Of a stretch of 9,212 nucleotides of DNA, positions 1 to 6,599 are shown piece by piece (positions within the stretch are counted from its first letter, which is position 1; each line of letters begins with the position of its first letter). The stretch covers positions 1 to 9,212 of the forward strand of contig QMUF01000055.1 of the NCBI GenBank assembly GCA_003663525.1. The letters are read 5' to 3'. Origin of the DNA: Thermococci archaeon (GTDB taxonomy: Archaea > Methanobacteriota_B > Thermococci > Thermococcales > Thermococcaceae). A model generated the notes under the pieces. That model searched no databases and was not told the origin of the DNA. It saw nothing but the letters and a program-made list of their open reading frames with translations. The translations under genes and the position numbers were made by a program.

Positions 1-92
1 ATTTTAACTCTTCCGGTCCACACTTTTCCCTTTGTTTTGTTTATCAACATATCAAAGAAGAATATAGATTCTCCCCTAAATAAGCATTGCGC
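1..92 (-). CDS. Unrecognised open fragment running off the window
   Basis: On the minus strand a frame is open from just after a TAG (95-93) to the window edge, about 30 codons. It reads roughly AQCLFRGESIFFFDMLINKT followed by KGKVWTGRVK. Use of GGA, AGG/AGA and AAA codons resembles the real genes here, and the text looks protein-like. The first ATG in it is at 50, with no ribosome binding site in front. I do not recognise the family. It may be a piece of a gene cut off at the junction with the gltA-like pseudogene, or chance: the plus strand is also open from 1 to 93. The true status depends on sequence left of the window. Confidence 0.25.
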
Positions 93-129
93 CTAACTAA
101 ACTGTTCTTCTTTTTGTAAGTGGTTGTGA

Positions 130-912
<783 letters not shown>

Positions 913-922
913 TGAAATAAGA

Positions 923-1483
923 CTAAAGCTCTCCTTTGAGAGCTTTTTCTCCAAGTTCAAAACCCTTTTTAAGGGCCTTTAAATTAAGATGTTCCGTTCC
1001 CTTAGGAATCGAATCAAGAACGGCCTTCTCTATGGCTTCTTCACTTACTATTCCAGTCAGTTTAACTAAAAATCCAAGAGTAAGTATATTCATCGTTAGA
1101 CTAAGCCCTGTACTCTCCTCGGCTAGCTTGGTGAAAGGAATTGCATGAACCCTAAAGTTCTTCTCAAGCTCTTCATTCCTATTAGGAATTAGATCTTTCT
1201 CTACTATAACTATGCCCCCCTCTTTAACTAGTGAGAGATATTTCTCATAGGCCTGTTGGGAGAGTAAAACGGCATAATCTGGGTTTAATGCCTTAGGGTA
1301 ATCTATTAACTCGTCACTTATGACAACTTCGGCCTTACTTGCTCCTCCCCTTGATTGTGGACCATATGCCTGGGTTTGAACTGAATACAGACCCTCATAA
1401 ACTGCAGCTGCTCTTCCCAGAATGACACTCGAAAGGATAACTCCTTGACCACCAAAGCCACCGATAAGGACTTCCTTTCTCAT
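923..1483 (-). CDS. XOR-type 2-oxoacid:ferredoxin oxidoreductase, gamma subunit
   Basis: Gamma subunit of the second oxidoreductase in the operon, 186 residues, the usual family length. Near the N-terminus is GGFGGQGV, followed by YGPQSRGGASKAEVV; both are hallmarks of the gamma domain (family PF01558), which in pyruvate-type enzymes holds the coenzyme A-facing part of the complex. The chosen ATG at 1483 overlaps the stop of the preceding beta gene as ATGA and has GGGGTGG five bases upstream. A GTG at 1492 would add three residues but has no better signal. It is last in the operon and shares its overall plan with KorG (3485-3997). The gene set matches the Pyrococcus furiosus enzyme called XOR, whose substrate is not established, so no specific 2-oxoacid is assigned. 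Confidence 0.9.
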   Translation of the reverse strand: MRKEVLIGGFGGQGVILSSVILGRAAAVYEGLYSVQTQAYGPQSRGGASKAEVVISDELIDYPKALNPDYAVLLSQQAYEKYLSLVKEGGIVIVEKDLIPNRNEELEKNFRVHAIPFTKLAEESTGLSLTMNILTLGFLVKLTGIVSEEAIEKAVLDSIPKGTEHLNLKALKKGFELGEKALKGEL

Positions 1484-2325
1484 TCTTCCCACCCCATAGC
1501 CTTTTTGGCCCTTTTCTTGTATGCTTCATATTCTTTAACCAAACTTGGCCTATCTCTGTCAGTGAACTCCCCGATAATCACTTTGCCCTCGAGTTCTTCT
1601 GGAGACATTTCCTTTGCTTTACTTATGGGAACTGAGAGTTTTTGATACCACTTTATCAATTCAGGAGCGGTTTTAAGCTTATTTCTTCTTCCAAAGCTTA
1701 TTGGGCATGGAGAGAGAAATTCAACCAAAGTAAAACCTTCCTTCTGGAGGGCTTTCTTTATACTGTTTATTCCTTGAAGATAATTGAAAACGCTCCATCT
1801 CGCTACATAGTTAGCACCAGCGGCAACAGCAAGCTCTGCAATATCAAATGGATTTTCAAAACTTCCATATGGAGCTGTAGTTCCTCTGAGGCCCTTTGGA
1901 GTAGTTGGTGCTACTTGTCCACCTGTCATTCCATAAGTAAAGTTGTTAATTAAAATCACTGTAATGTCAAGATTCCTTCTTATAGCGTGAATCAAATGAT
2001 TTCCACCAATTGCGGCTGCATCACCGTCCCCCATGAAAGCTATGACTTTAAGATCTGGATTTGCCATTTTTATTCCTGTCGCAAATGCCAAGGCCCTTCC
2101 ATGAGTAGTGTGTAAGCCGTCAAAGTTAACATAACCTGGAACTCTTGAGGAGCATCCAATACCACTTACCCACACCACTTCGTCTTGGTTTAATTCAAGA
2201 TCATCAATAGCTCTGAGAGTATATTGCAAAACAGCACCTATACCACAACCAGGACAGAATATTGTGGGAAGCATGTCTTTTCGGAGATATTTATCCCTAA
2301 TTTCGTAGCTTGACTTTAGATACAT
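1480..2325 (-). CDS. XOR-type 2-oxoacid:ferredoxin oxidoreductase, beta subunit (TPP-binding)
   Basis: Catalytic beta subunit, 281 residues, binding thiamine diphosphate and a [4Fe-4S] cluster. CPGCG (C24, C27), GIGCS (C58) and PCP (C207) give the four cysteines expected for the cluster. GDGD at 99-102 with NN at 127-128 is the TPP/Mg motif, followed by YGMTGGQVAPTTP. The ATG at 2325 follows GAGGTGA at five bases' spacing, and that site overlaps the alpha stop (2331-2333). The longer GTG start at 2332-2334 would lie within the upstream stop region and is less likely. The protein aligns along its whole length with KorB (3987-4850), but substrate-facing stretches differ (for example PKGLRGTTAPYGSFENPFD here against PFGAITTTSPYRNVEHPLN), which fits a different 2-oxoacid. 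Confidence 0.92.
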   Translation of the reverse strand: MYLKSSYEIRDKYLRKDMLPTIFCPGCGIGAVLQYTLRAIDDLELNQDEVVWVSGIGCSSRVPGYVNFDGLHTTHGRALAFATGIKMANPDLKVIAFMGDGDAAAIGGNHLIHAIRRNLDITVILINNFTYGMTGGQVAPTTPKGLRGTTAPYGSFENPFDIAELAVAAGANYVARWSVFNYLQGINSIKKALQKEGFTLVEFLSPCPISFGRRNKLKTAPELIKWYQKLSVPISKAKEMSPEELEGKVIIGEFTDRDRPSLVKEYEAYKKRAKKAMGWEE

Positions 2326-2330
2326 TATTC

Positions 2331-3488
2331 TCACCTCAAATTATCCTTAATTCTCTCTATTATCTCTTTTGGAGTGTGTATTTCGCCTCCTATCTTAGGA
2401 ATTAACTCCACTGGGACTTTCCCGTTAGCACCCTCTTTTACCATGTGATATAACTGGCCTAAGTTCATCTCGACTACATAGATTTTCCCAGCCTTCTCTG
2501 CTATTCTTTCTATGAGCTCAAAATCAAACGGCCACAAGACATTTAACTTAAGGAGTCCTGCCTTGATCCCTTTCTTACGTAATTCCTTAACCGCTCTCAT
2601 TGCAGATCTTGTCACTATTCCAAAACCAATAATGACAATCTCAGCATCTTCAAGCCCATAACCCTCATAATCAACGATATCTTTTTTATTCTTCTCTATT
2701 TTCTCGACTATCCGCTTTAACAGCTTCTCATGAATCTCACTTTCCACCGTTTTGGGTCTCCCCTTTTCATCATGTGTCAGGCCTGTAACATACGTATGGT
2801 GGCCTTTTCCGAAGACAGGCATTGGAGGAACCAAATCTCCATGAATATCTCCAAAAGGATACTTTGCTTCCTCTTCATTTGCAGGAAGCTTCCTATAAAT
2901 AAGTTCAAGCTCATCTGGATGTGGAGCATAAACCCTTTCTCTCATGTGTCCTACCTCAGCATCGGTCAACAATATAACAGGGGTCCTGTACTTTTCAGCG
3001 AGGTTAAATGCCTTTATTGTCATGTCAAATGCCTCTTGAACTGTGGCCGGGGCCAACACTATCAAACTGTGATCACCATGCGTCCCCCATATCGCTTGCA
3101 TTAGATCACCCTGAGCTGCCAGAGTTGGTTGGCCCGTAGAAGGGCCACTTCTCTGGACATTCACTAGAACCAAAGGAGTTTCAGTCATTATTGCATAACC
3201 AAGATTTTCCATCATTAAACTAAACCCTGGTCCAGAAGTGGCTGTCATTGATTTAGCACCTGCCCAAGAAGCTCCTACAACAGCTGCAATACTCCCAATC
3301 TCATCCTCCATCTGAATGCTCACTCCATCTACAAGGGGCATGTAAATAGACATGGCCTCAAAAATCTCACTTGCAGGTGTTATTGGATATCCTGCATAAA
3401 ATCTACATCCTGCTAGAATTGCAGCCCTTGCTATGGCCTCATCCCCTTGAATAAAATCTACCGTTCCCACTGGAAATGGGTATCTCAT
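2331..3488 (-). CDS. XOR-type 2-oxoacid:ferredoxin oxidoreductase, alpha subunit
   Basis: Alpha subunit, 385 residues, providing the pyrimidine-binding side of the TPP site. Visible are QGDEAIARAAILAGCRFYAG, YPITPASE (34-41), QMEDEIGSIAAVVGASWAG and TATSGPGFSLM, the standard N-terminal domain, then a C-terminal transketolase-like domain with EIVIIGFGIVTRSA and VVEMNLGQL. The ATG at 3488 overlaps the korG stop as ATGA and has GGAGG seven bases upstream. It lacks the roughly 15-residue N-terminal extension and the basic tail of KorA in the same operon. Parts of the coding sequence are identical to korA at the DNA level (see findings). No delta-subunit gene accompanies this set, so electrons probably leave through KorD or directly to free ferredoxin; that is inference. 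Confidence 0.92.
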   Translation of the reverse strand: MRYPFPVGTVDFIQGDEAIARAAILAGCRFYAGYPITPASEIFEAMSIYMPLVDGVSIQMEDEIGSIAAVVGASWAGAKSMTATSGPGFSLMMENLGYAIMTETPLVLVNVQRSGPSTGQPTLAAQGDLMQAIWGTHGDHSLIVLAPATVQEAFDMTIKAFNLAEKYRTPVILLTDAEVGHMRERVYAPHPDELELIYRKLPANEEEAKYPFGDIHGDLVPPMPVFGKGHHTYVTGLTHDEKGRPKTVESEIHEKLLKRIVEKIEKNKKDIVDYEGYGLEDAEIVIIGFGIVTRSAMRAVKELRKKGIKAGLLKLNVLWPFDFELIERIAEKAGKIYVVEMNLGQLYHMVKEGANGKVPVELIPKIGGEIHTPKEIIERIKDNLR

Positions 3489-3997
3489 TTCGTTCCCTCC
3501 TCATACCCTATTCTAAATGCCTTTAAGTTAATCTCCTCAGTTCCCTTTGGAACTCTTCTTCTTATTGCCTCTTCAACACTTTCTTTCTTCACAATATTTG
3601 TTTTTGCAACTAGATATCCAAGCGCAACCATATTAACAGTTAAAGCCAACCCCACTTCCTCTTCAGCAATTCTAGTGAATGGGGCACCTGTAAACTCTCT
3701 ATCAGGTTGCACCAATTCCGTGTCAACTATTAAAAGGCCACCCTCTCTAAGCGACTCCTTTGTGGAGTCATACCCAAGTTGGGCAAGGGCAAGTAGAACA
3801 TCAGCCTTTGTCACGATTAAATCATAAATGGGATCCTTTGAAATTATCAAATCAGCAATGGAATGACCTCCCCTACTTTGAGATCCATAATCTTGTGTCT
3901 GGATAACATTGAGGCCTTCTATAGCTGCTGCATCCCCCAATATAACTCCTGCCAAAATTACTCCCTGACCACCAAACCCAGCCAGTCTAATCTGCAT
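3485..3997 (-). CDS. korG: 2-oxoglutarate:ferredoxin oxidoreductase, gamma subunit
   Basis: Gamma subunit of KGOR, 170 residues from the chosen start. GFGGQGVILAGVILGDAA at the N-terminus and DYGSQSRGGHSIADLIIS identify the family, and the C-terminal VPKGTEEINLKAFRIGYEEG is shared with the other gamma protein (923-1483). The ATG at 3997 follows GGTGA with five bases' spacing and overlaps the end of korB by 11 bases. A further ATG at 4015 would add MGWVIT but lacks a comparable site and is not preferred. Its position as fourth gene after korD, korA and korB matches the Pyrococcus KGOR order. The complex converts 2-oxoglutarate, CoA and oxidised ferredoxin to succinyl-CoA, CO2 and reduced ferredoxin, mainly for biosynthesis and amino-acid breakdown. 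Confidence 0.92.
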   Translation of the reverse strand: MQIRLAGFGGQGVILAGVILGDAAAIEGLNVIQTQDYGSQSRGGHSIADLIISKDPIYDLIVTKADVLLALAQLGYDSTKESLREGGLLIVDTELVQPDREFTGAPFTRIAEEEVGLALTVNMVALGYLVAKTNIVKKESVEEAIRRRVPKGTEEINLKAFRIGYEEGTK

Positions 3998-4850
3998 TGT
4001 TATCACCCAACCCATAATGTTTGCTCACTTCCTCAATAAGAGAATTAAGTTCTTCTGTAAATTCTGGTTTTTCTCTATTCACTAATTCTCCAACCACAAT
4101 TTTCCCTTCAAGCTCATTTGGAGACATATTCCTTGCTTTACTTATGAGAACACTATTCCTCTGGAACCATCTAAGCATTTCTGTTGGTGTCTTCATCCTG
4201 TTTCTTCTTCCAAACTGCACGGGACATTGAGAAATAGCTTCAACCAATGCAAAGCCCTTCACACTCAGGGCCCTTTTTATGCTTTCAATTAACTGATAAA
4301 CATGGAAAGTTGTCCACCTTGCCACATAAGATGCCCCGGCAGAAGTCACAGTCTCTGCTATATTCAAAGGATGTTCAACATTCCTATACGGTGAGGTGGT
4401 TGTAATGGCACCAAATGGTGTTGTTGGAGCCACTTGACCGCCGGTCATACCATAAATGAAATTATTAACAAGAATTACGGTAATATCAATGTTCCTTCTG
4501 GCCGCATGGATTAAATGATTCCCACCAATTCCCGCTAGATCTCCATCTCCACTTATCACCACTACCTTCTTATCGGGTAAGCCCACCTTAACTCCTGTTG
4601 CATAAGCTATTGCTCTTCCATGAGTCGTGTGCAAAGTGTCCGCCAAAAAGTAAGGAGAAGCTATCCATGCCGAGCAACCAATTCCACTCACAACCACTAG
4701 ATCCCGTGGATCAATTCCAAGTTGATCAATAGCATTTGCAAAGGCATTTAATACAGTTCCCCCTCCACATCCAGGACAAAGAGCGGTAGGAAGAGCCTCC
4801 TTTCGGAGATACTTTGCCATCTTATATTTGGTATAAATTTCTTTTGCCAT
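3987..4850 (-). CDS. korB: 2-oxoglutarate:ferredoxin oxidoreductase, beta subunit (TPP-binding)
   Basis: Catalytic beta subunit of KGOR, 287 residues. Cluster cysteines are C25 and C28 (CPGCGGG), C59 (GIGCS) and C209 (SQCP). The TPP/Mg motif is GDGD at 101-104 with NN at 129-130, followed by YGMTGGQVAPTTP. The ATG at 4850 has GGTGA five bases upstream; nearby upstream GTG and ATG codons would add MMW and overlap that site. It is separated from korA by 55 bases, the only real gap in the operon, which is occupied on the other strand by the promoter and 5' end of a C/D box sRNA. The 2-oxoglutarate assignment rests on gene order with korD next to korA, as in Pyrococcus, not on a substrate residue I can point to. 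Confidence 0.93.
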   Translation of the reverse strand: MAKEIYTKYKMAKYLRKEALPTALCPGCGGGTVLNAFANAIDQLGIDPRDLVVVSGIGCSAWIASPYFLADTLHTTHGRAIAYATGVKVGLPDKKVVVISGDGDLAGIGGNHLIHAARRNIDITVILVNNFIYGMTGGQVAPTTPFGAITTTSPYRNVEHPLNIAETVTSAGASYVARWTTFHVYQLIESIKRALSVKGFALVEAISQCPVQFGRRNRMKTPTEMLRWFQRNSVLISKARNMSPNELEGKIVVGELVNREKPEFTEELNSLIEEVSKHYGLGDNNAD

Positions 4851-4860
4851 CCACATCACC

Positions 4861-4868
4861 TTTAAATA
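4861..4868 (+). promoter_or_regulatory. TATA box of the C/D box sRNA gene
   Basis: The plus strand reads TTTAAATA here, a strong archaeal TATA box. Start sites in Thermococcales usually lie about 25 bases further on, which predicts a transcript start near 4890, at the first base of the sRNA terminal stem (4891). Read on the minus strand the same box would start transcripts inside korB, so it makes sense only for the plus-strand RNA. The BRE position upstream is not clearly purine-rich. Confidence 0.6.
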
Positions 4869-4890
4869 TTCTCAACACCAACCATCAATC

Positions 4891-4944
4891 AGCGATGATG
4901 AATATCTAATCCGCCGAACGGTGACGAGAACGCTCGGCTGAGCT
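4891..4944 (+). ncRNA. C/D box guide sRNA, partly antisense to the korA 3' end
   Basis: A compact archaeal C/D box sRNA is visible. The terminal stem is AGC (4891-4893) with GCT (4942-4944). The C box is ATGATGA (4895-4901), then a 12-base guide ATATCTAATCCG (4902-4913), a D'-like box CCGA (4914-4917), a 3-base spacer, the C' box GTGACGA (4921-4927), a 10-base guide GAACGCTCGG (4928-4937), and the D box CTGA (4938-4941). Box order and spacing are those of dual-guide archaeal sRNAs that direct fibrillarin to 2'-O-methylate RNA. Positions 4903-4913 are exactly complementary to CGGATTAGATA, the conserved 16S rRNA sequence around E. coli position 790. The D' box departs from CTGA, as D' boxes often do. 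The second guide's target (CCGAGCGUUC) is not placed with certainty. A TATA box sits about 26 bases upstream. The gene spans the last 13 codons of korA on the opposite strand. Confidence 0.82.
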
Positions 4945-6123
4945 TTCTATCTCTTTTAAAATTTCTTCTACTGTTAATGGCACACCACCAATCTTGTTCA
5001 CGCCAATAACTGGAACTTCATCTCTCACAAAGCGCTGTACTTCAAGTATCACTTGCCCAAGGTTCATCTCCGATACAATGATCAGTTGGACATTTTTAGA
5101 AAGCTCTTTAATTCTCTCTCCGGGGAATGGATGAACAGTTTTTGGGATAAAAAGGCCTACTTTTATCCCCTTCTTTCTACCCTCCATCACCGCTCCAAGA
5201 GAAGGTCTTGCACTAACTCCCCAGCTTACAAGCAGAATTTCAGCGTCTTCAATATAGTATTCCTCCCACTTTTGAATCTCAGTCTTATGCAGTTCTATTT
5301 TCTTATGAAGTCTTCTTACTAAGCGGTCGTGAACTTCAGGAGTGTAAACATCCCTGAGACCATTCTCTTTATGAGTTGATCCTGTAACGTGAGTAAAGTA
5401 ATCATGACCAAAAAGTGGCATCGGAGGAATCAAATCCCCATGTACATCTCCAAAAGGATATTTGGCTTCTTCATCACTGGTAGGAAGTTTTCTATAGACT
5501 ATCTCCACTTCTTCTGGGTCTGGTATCTTTATTTGTTCTCTTGTATGTCCTATAATCCCATCAGCAAGAACAAGAACTGGAATTCTAAACTTCTCACTCA
5601 AGCTGAAGGCCCTTATTGTTTCCCAGAAGCTGTCTTCCACACTTGTTGGAGAGATAGCTATTATTGGATGATCGCCATGAGTTCCCCATCTCGCTTGGAA
5701 AAAGTCCCCTTGGGCTCCTTTAGTAGCTTGACCTGTAGAAGGGCCACTTCTCTGGATATCCACTAAAACTAAGGGAGTTTCAGTGAAAATAGCATAGCCG
5801 AGGTTTTCCTGCATTAAACTAAAACCAGGGCCGGAAGTTGCTGTCATGCTCTTAAACCCTGTCCAAGAAGCCCCTACAACAGCCGCAATACTCCCAATCT
5901 CATCCTCCATCTGAATGTAATAGCCCTTAAGTTTCGGAAGTTCTCTCGCCATTGTTTCAGCAATTTCACTCGCTGGTGTTATTGGATATCCTGCATAAAA
6001 TCTACATCCCGCAAAAAGGGCCCCATAAGCTATGGCCTCATCCCCTTGCATGAAGTAGTTTCCCTTTGGATACATCTTTTTTAAGAGTTCTATCTGTTCA
6101 GGCTCATCTCCACGGATTATCAT
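4906..6123 (-). CDS. korA: 2-oxoglutarate:ferredoxin oxidoreductase, alpha subunit
   Basis: Alpha subunit of KGOR, 405 residues. It has a short extension MIIRGDEPEQIELLKKMYPK before the family core NYFMQGDEAIAYGALFAGC, YPITPASE at 46-53, QMEDEIGSIAAVVGASWTG and TATSGPGFSLM. The C-terminal half carries AEILLVSWGVSARPS and IIVSEMNLGQV. The ATG at 6123 has GTGGTGA six bases upstream, overlapping the korD stop. The last dozen residues, SSAERSRHRSAD, are odd: arginine-rich and coded with CGT and TCG, unlike the AGA/AGG used elsewhere. They coincide exactly with the C/D box sRNA gene on the opposite strand, so the RNA, not the protein, probably dictates the sequence there. The core matches the XOR alpha subunit strongly. 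Confidence 0.93.
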   Translation of the reverse strand: MIIRGDEPEQIELLKKMYPKGNYFMQGDEAIAYGALFAGCRFYAGYPITPASEIAETMARELPKLKGYYIQMEDEIGSIAAVVGASWTGFKSMTATSGPGFSLMQENLGYAIFTETPLVLVDIQRSGPSTGQATKGAQGDFFQARWGTHGDHPIIAISPTSVEDSFWETIRAFSLSEKFRIPVLVLADGIIGHTREQIKIPDPEEVEIVYRKLPTSDEEAKYPFGDVHGDLIPPMPLFGHDYFTHVTGSTHKENGLRDVYTPEVHDRLVRRLHKKIELHKTEIQKWEEYYIEDAEILLVSWGVSARPSLGAVMEGRKKGIKVGLFIPKTVHPFPGERIKELSKNVQLIIVSEMNLGQVILEVQRFVRDEVPVIGVNKIGGVPLTVEEILKEIESSAERSRHRSAD

Positions 6124-6129
6124 GAGGTG

Positions 6130-6387
6130 TCACCACTTAACAGCTATTGCAAAGTCTGGACATAGAAGTTCACAGAGCTTGCACTTCACGCACTTATCTG
6201 CATTTACTGGAATCGGGTAATGTACACCCTTTTCACTAAGTTCTTTGCTCCACTCAAATACTTTTCTGGGACAGAGTTCTAAGCAGATACCACATCCCTT
6301 ACACAGAAAGGTGTCCACACTAATCTCAACCACTTCTGTTTTCCCGATAGAGAGACATCCATCCTTTTTAACTTCGACATTTGTCAT
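6130..6387 (-). CDS. korD: 2-oxoglutarate:ferredoxin oxidoreductase, delta subunit (2x[4Fe-4S] ferredoxin-like)
   Basis: Delta subunit, 85 residues, carrying electrons from the catalytic cluster to external ferredoxin. Two complete CX2CX2CX3CP motifs are present: C29, C32, C35, C39 and C66, C69, C72, C76, each able to bind a [4Fe-4S] cluster. A further Cys at 11 is not part of either. The ATG at 6387 follows GGTGA with five bases' spacing. Longer reading to 6468 would pass through the TATA box and is rejected. It is the first gene of the operon and the only delta-type gene in it, so it may serve both oxidoreductase complexes. Confidence 0.93.
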   Translation of the reverse strand: MTNVEVKKDGCLSIGKTEVVEISVDTFLCKGCGICLELCPRKVFEWSKELSEKGVHYPIPVNADKCVKCKLCELLCPDFAIAVKW

Positions 6388-6430
6388 AAGCATCACCCAC
6401 GATCCACTAATTCTGTTTACGTATGTAAAA

Positions 6431-6439
6431 CATTTAAAG
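6431..6439 (-). promoter_or_regulatory. korD: Promoter (TATA box) of the korD operon
   Basis: On the minus strand CTTTAAATG follows the A-rich CGAAAA, a good archaeal BRE plus TATA arrangement. A start about 25 bases downstream would fall near 6409, giving a leader of roughly 20 bases that includes the GGTGA of korD. No other convincing TATA box lies inside the operon on this strand, so all seven genes probably share this promoter. The rest of the gap, 6475-6599, shows AT-rich TATA-like stretches (for example near 6550) but no gene I can support. Confidence 0.6.
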
Positions 6440-6458
6440 TTTTCGAAAATTTTCTCCC

Positions 6459-6474
6459 CTATGCACATGCATAG
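6459..6474. promoter_or_regulatory. Inverted repeat upstream of the korD promoter, possible activator site
   Basis: CTATGC-ACAT-GCATAG is a perfect 6+6 inverted repeat with a 4-base centre. It lies about 15 bases upstream of the BRE of the korD promoter. Archaeal activators typically bind just upstream of the BRE. It is flanked by TTCTC (6452-6456) and GAGAA (6474-6478), which extend the symmetry with a CCC offset. It does not match the SurR motif GTTN3AAC or the Tgr motif as I know them. Function is inference. Confidence 0.35.
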
Positions 6475-6599
6475 AGAATGGGTTGGCTTTTAGCCTCTGA
6501 ACAACTAACACATATCGCCTTAATGTACACAACCCAGCATCAAATACCCTATTTTAAATTGAAATTTAAATGGGTAGAGTTTATGTTCATAAAGGAAGA

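Noticed and set aside
1..93. Plus-strand open frame from the window edge to a TAA at about 94
   Set aside because: Its composition is less protein-like than that of the minus-strand frame, and it shows no family resemblance.
951..963. GTTCAAAAC match to the SurR motif GTTN3AAC
   Set aside because: It lies inside the coding end of the XOR gamma gene, with no promoter nearby.
4913..4938. Hairpin at the 3' end of korA as a transcription terminator or mRNA processing site
   Set aside because: The inverted repeat is explained by the two guides of the C/D sRNA on the other strand, and no T-run follows it on the korA strand.
6388..6468. Longer KorD start giving 112 residues
   Set aside because: The extension crosses the TATA box and predicted start site, and the ATG at 6387 has a well-spaced GGTGA.
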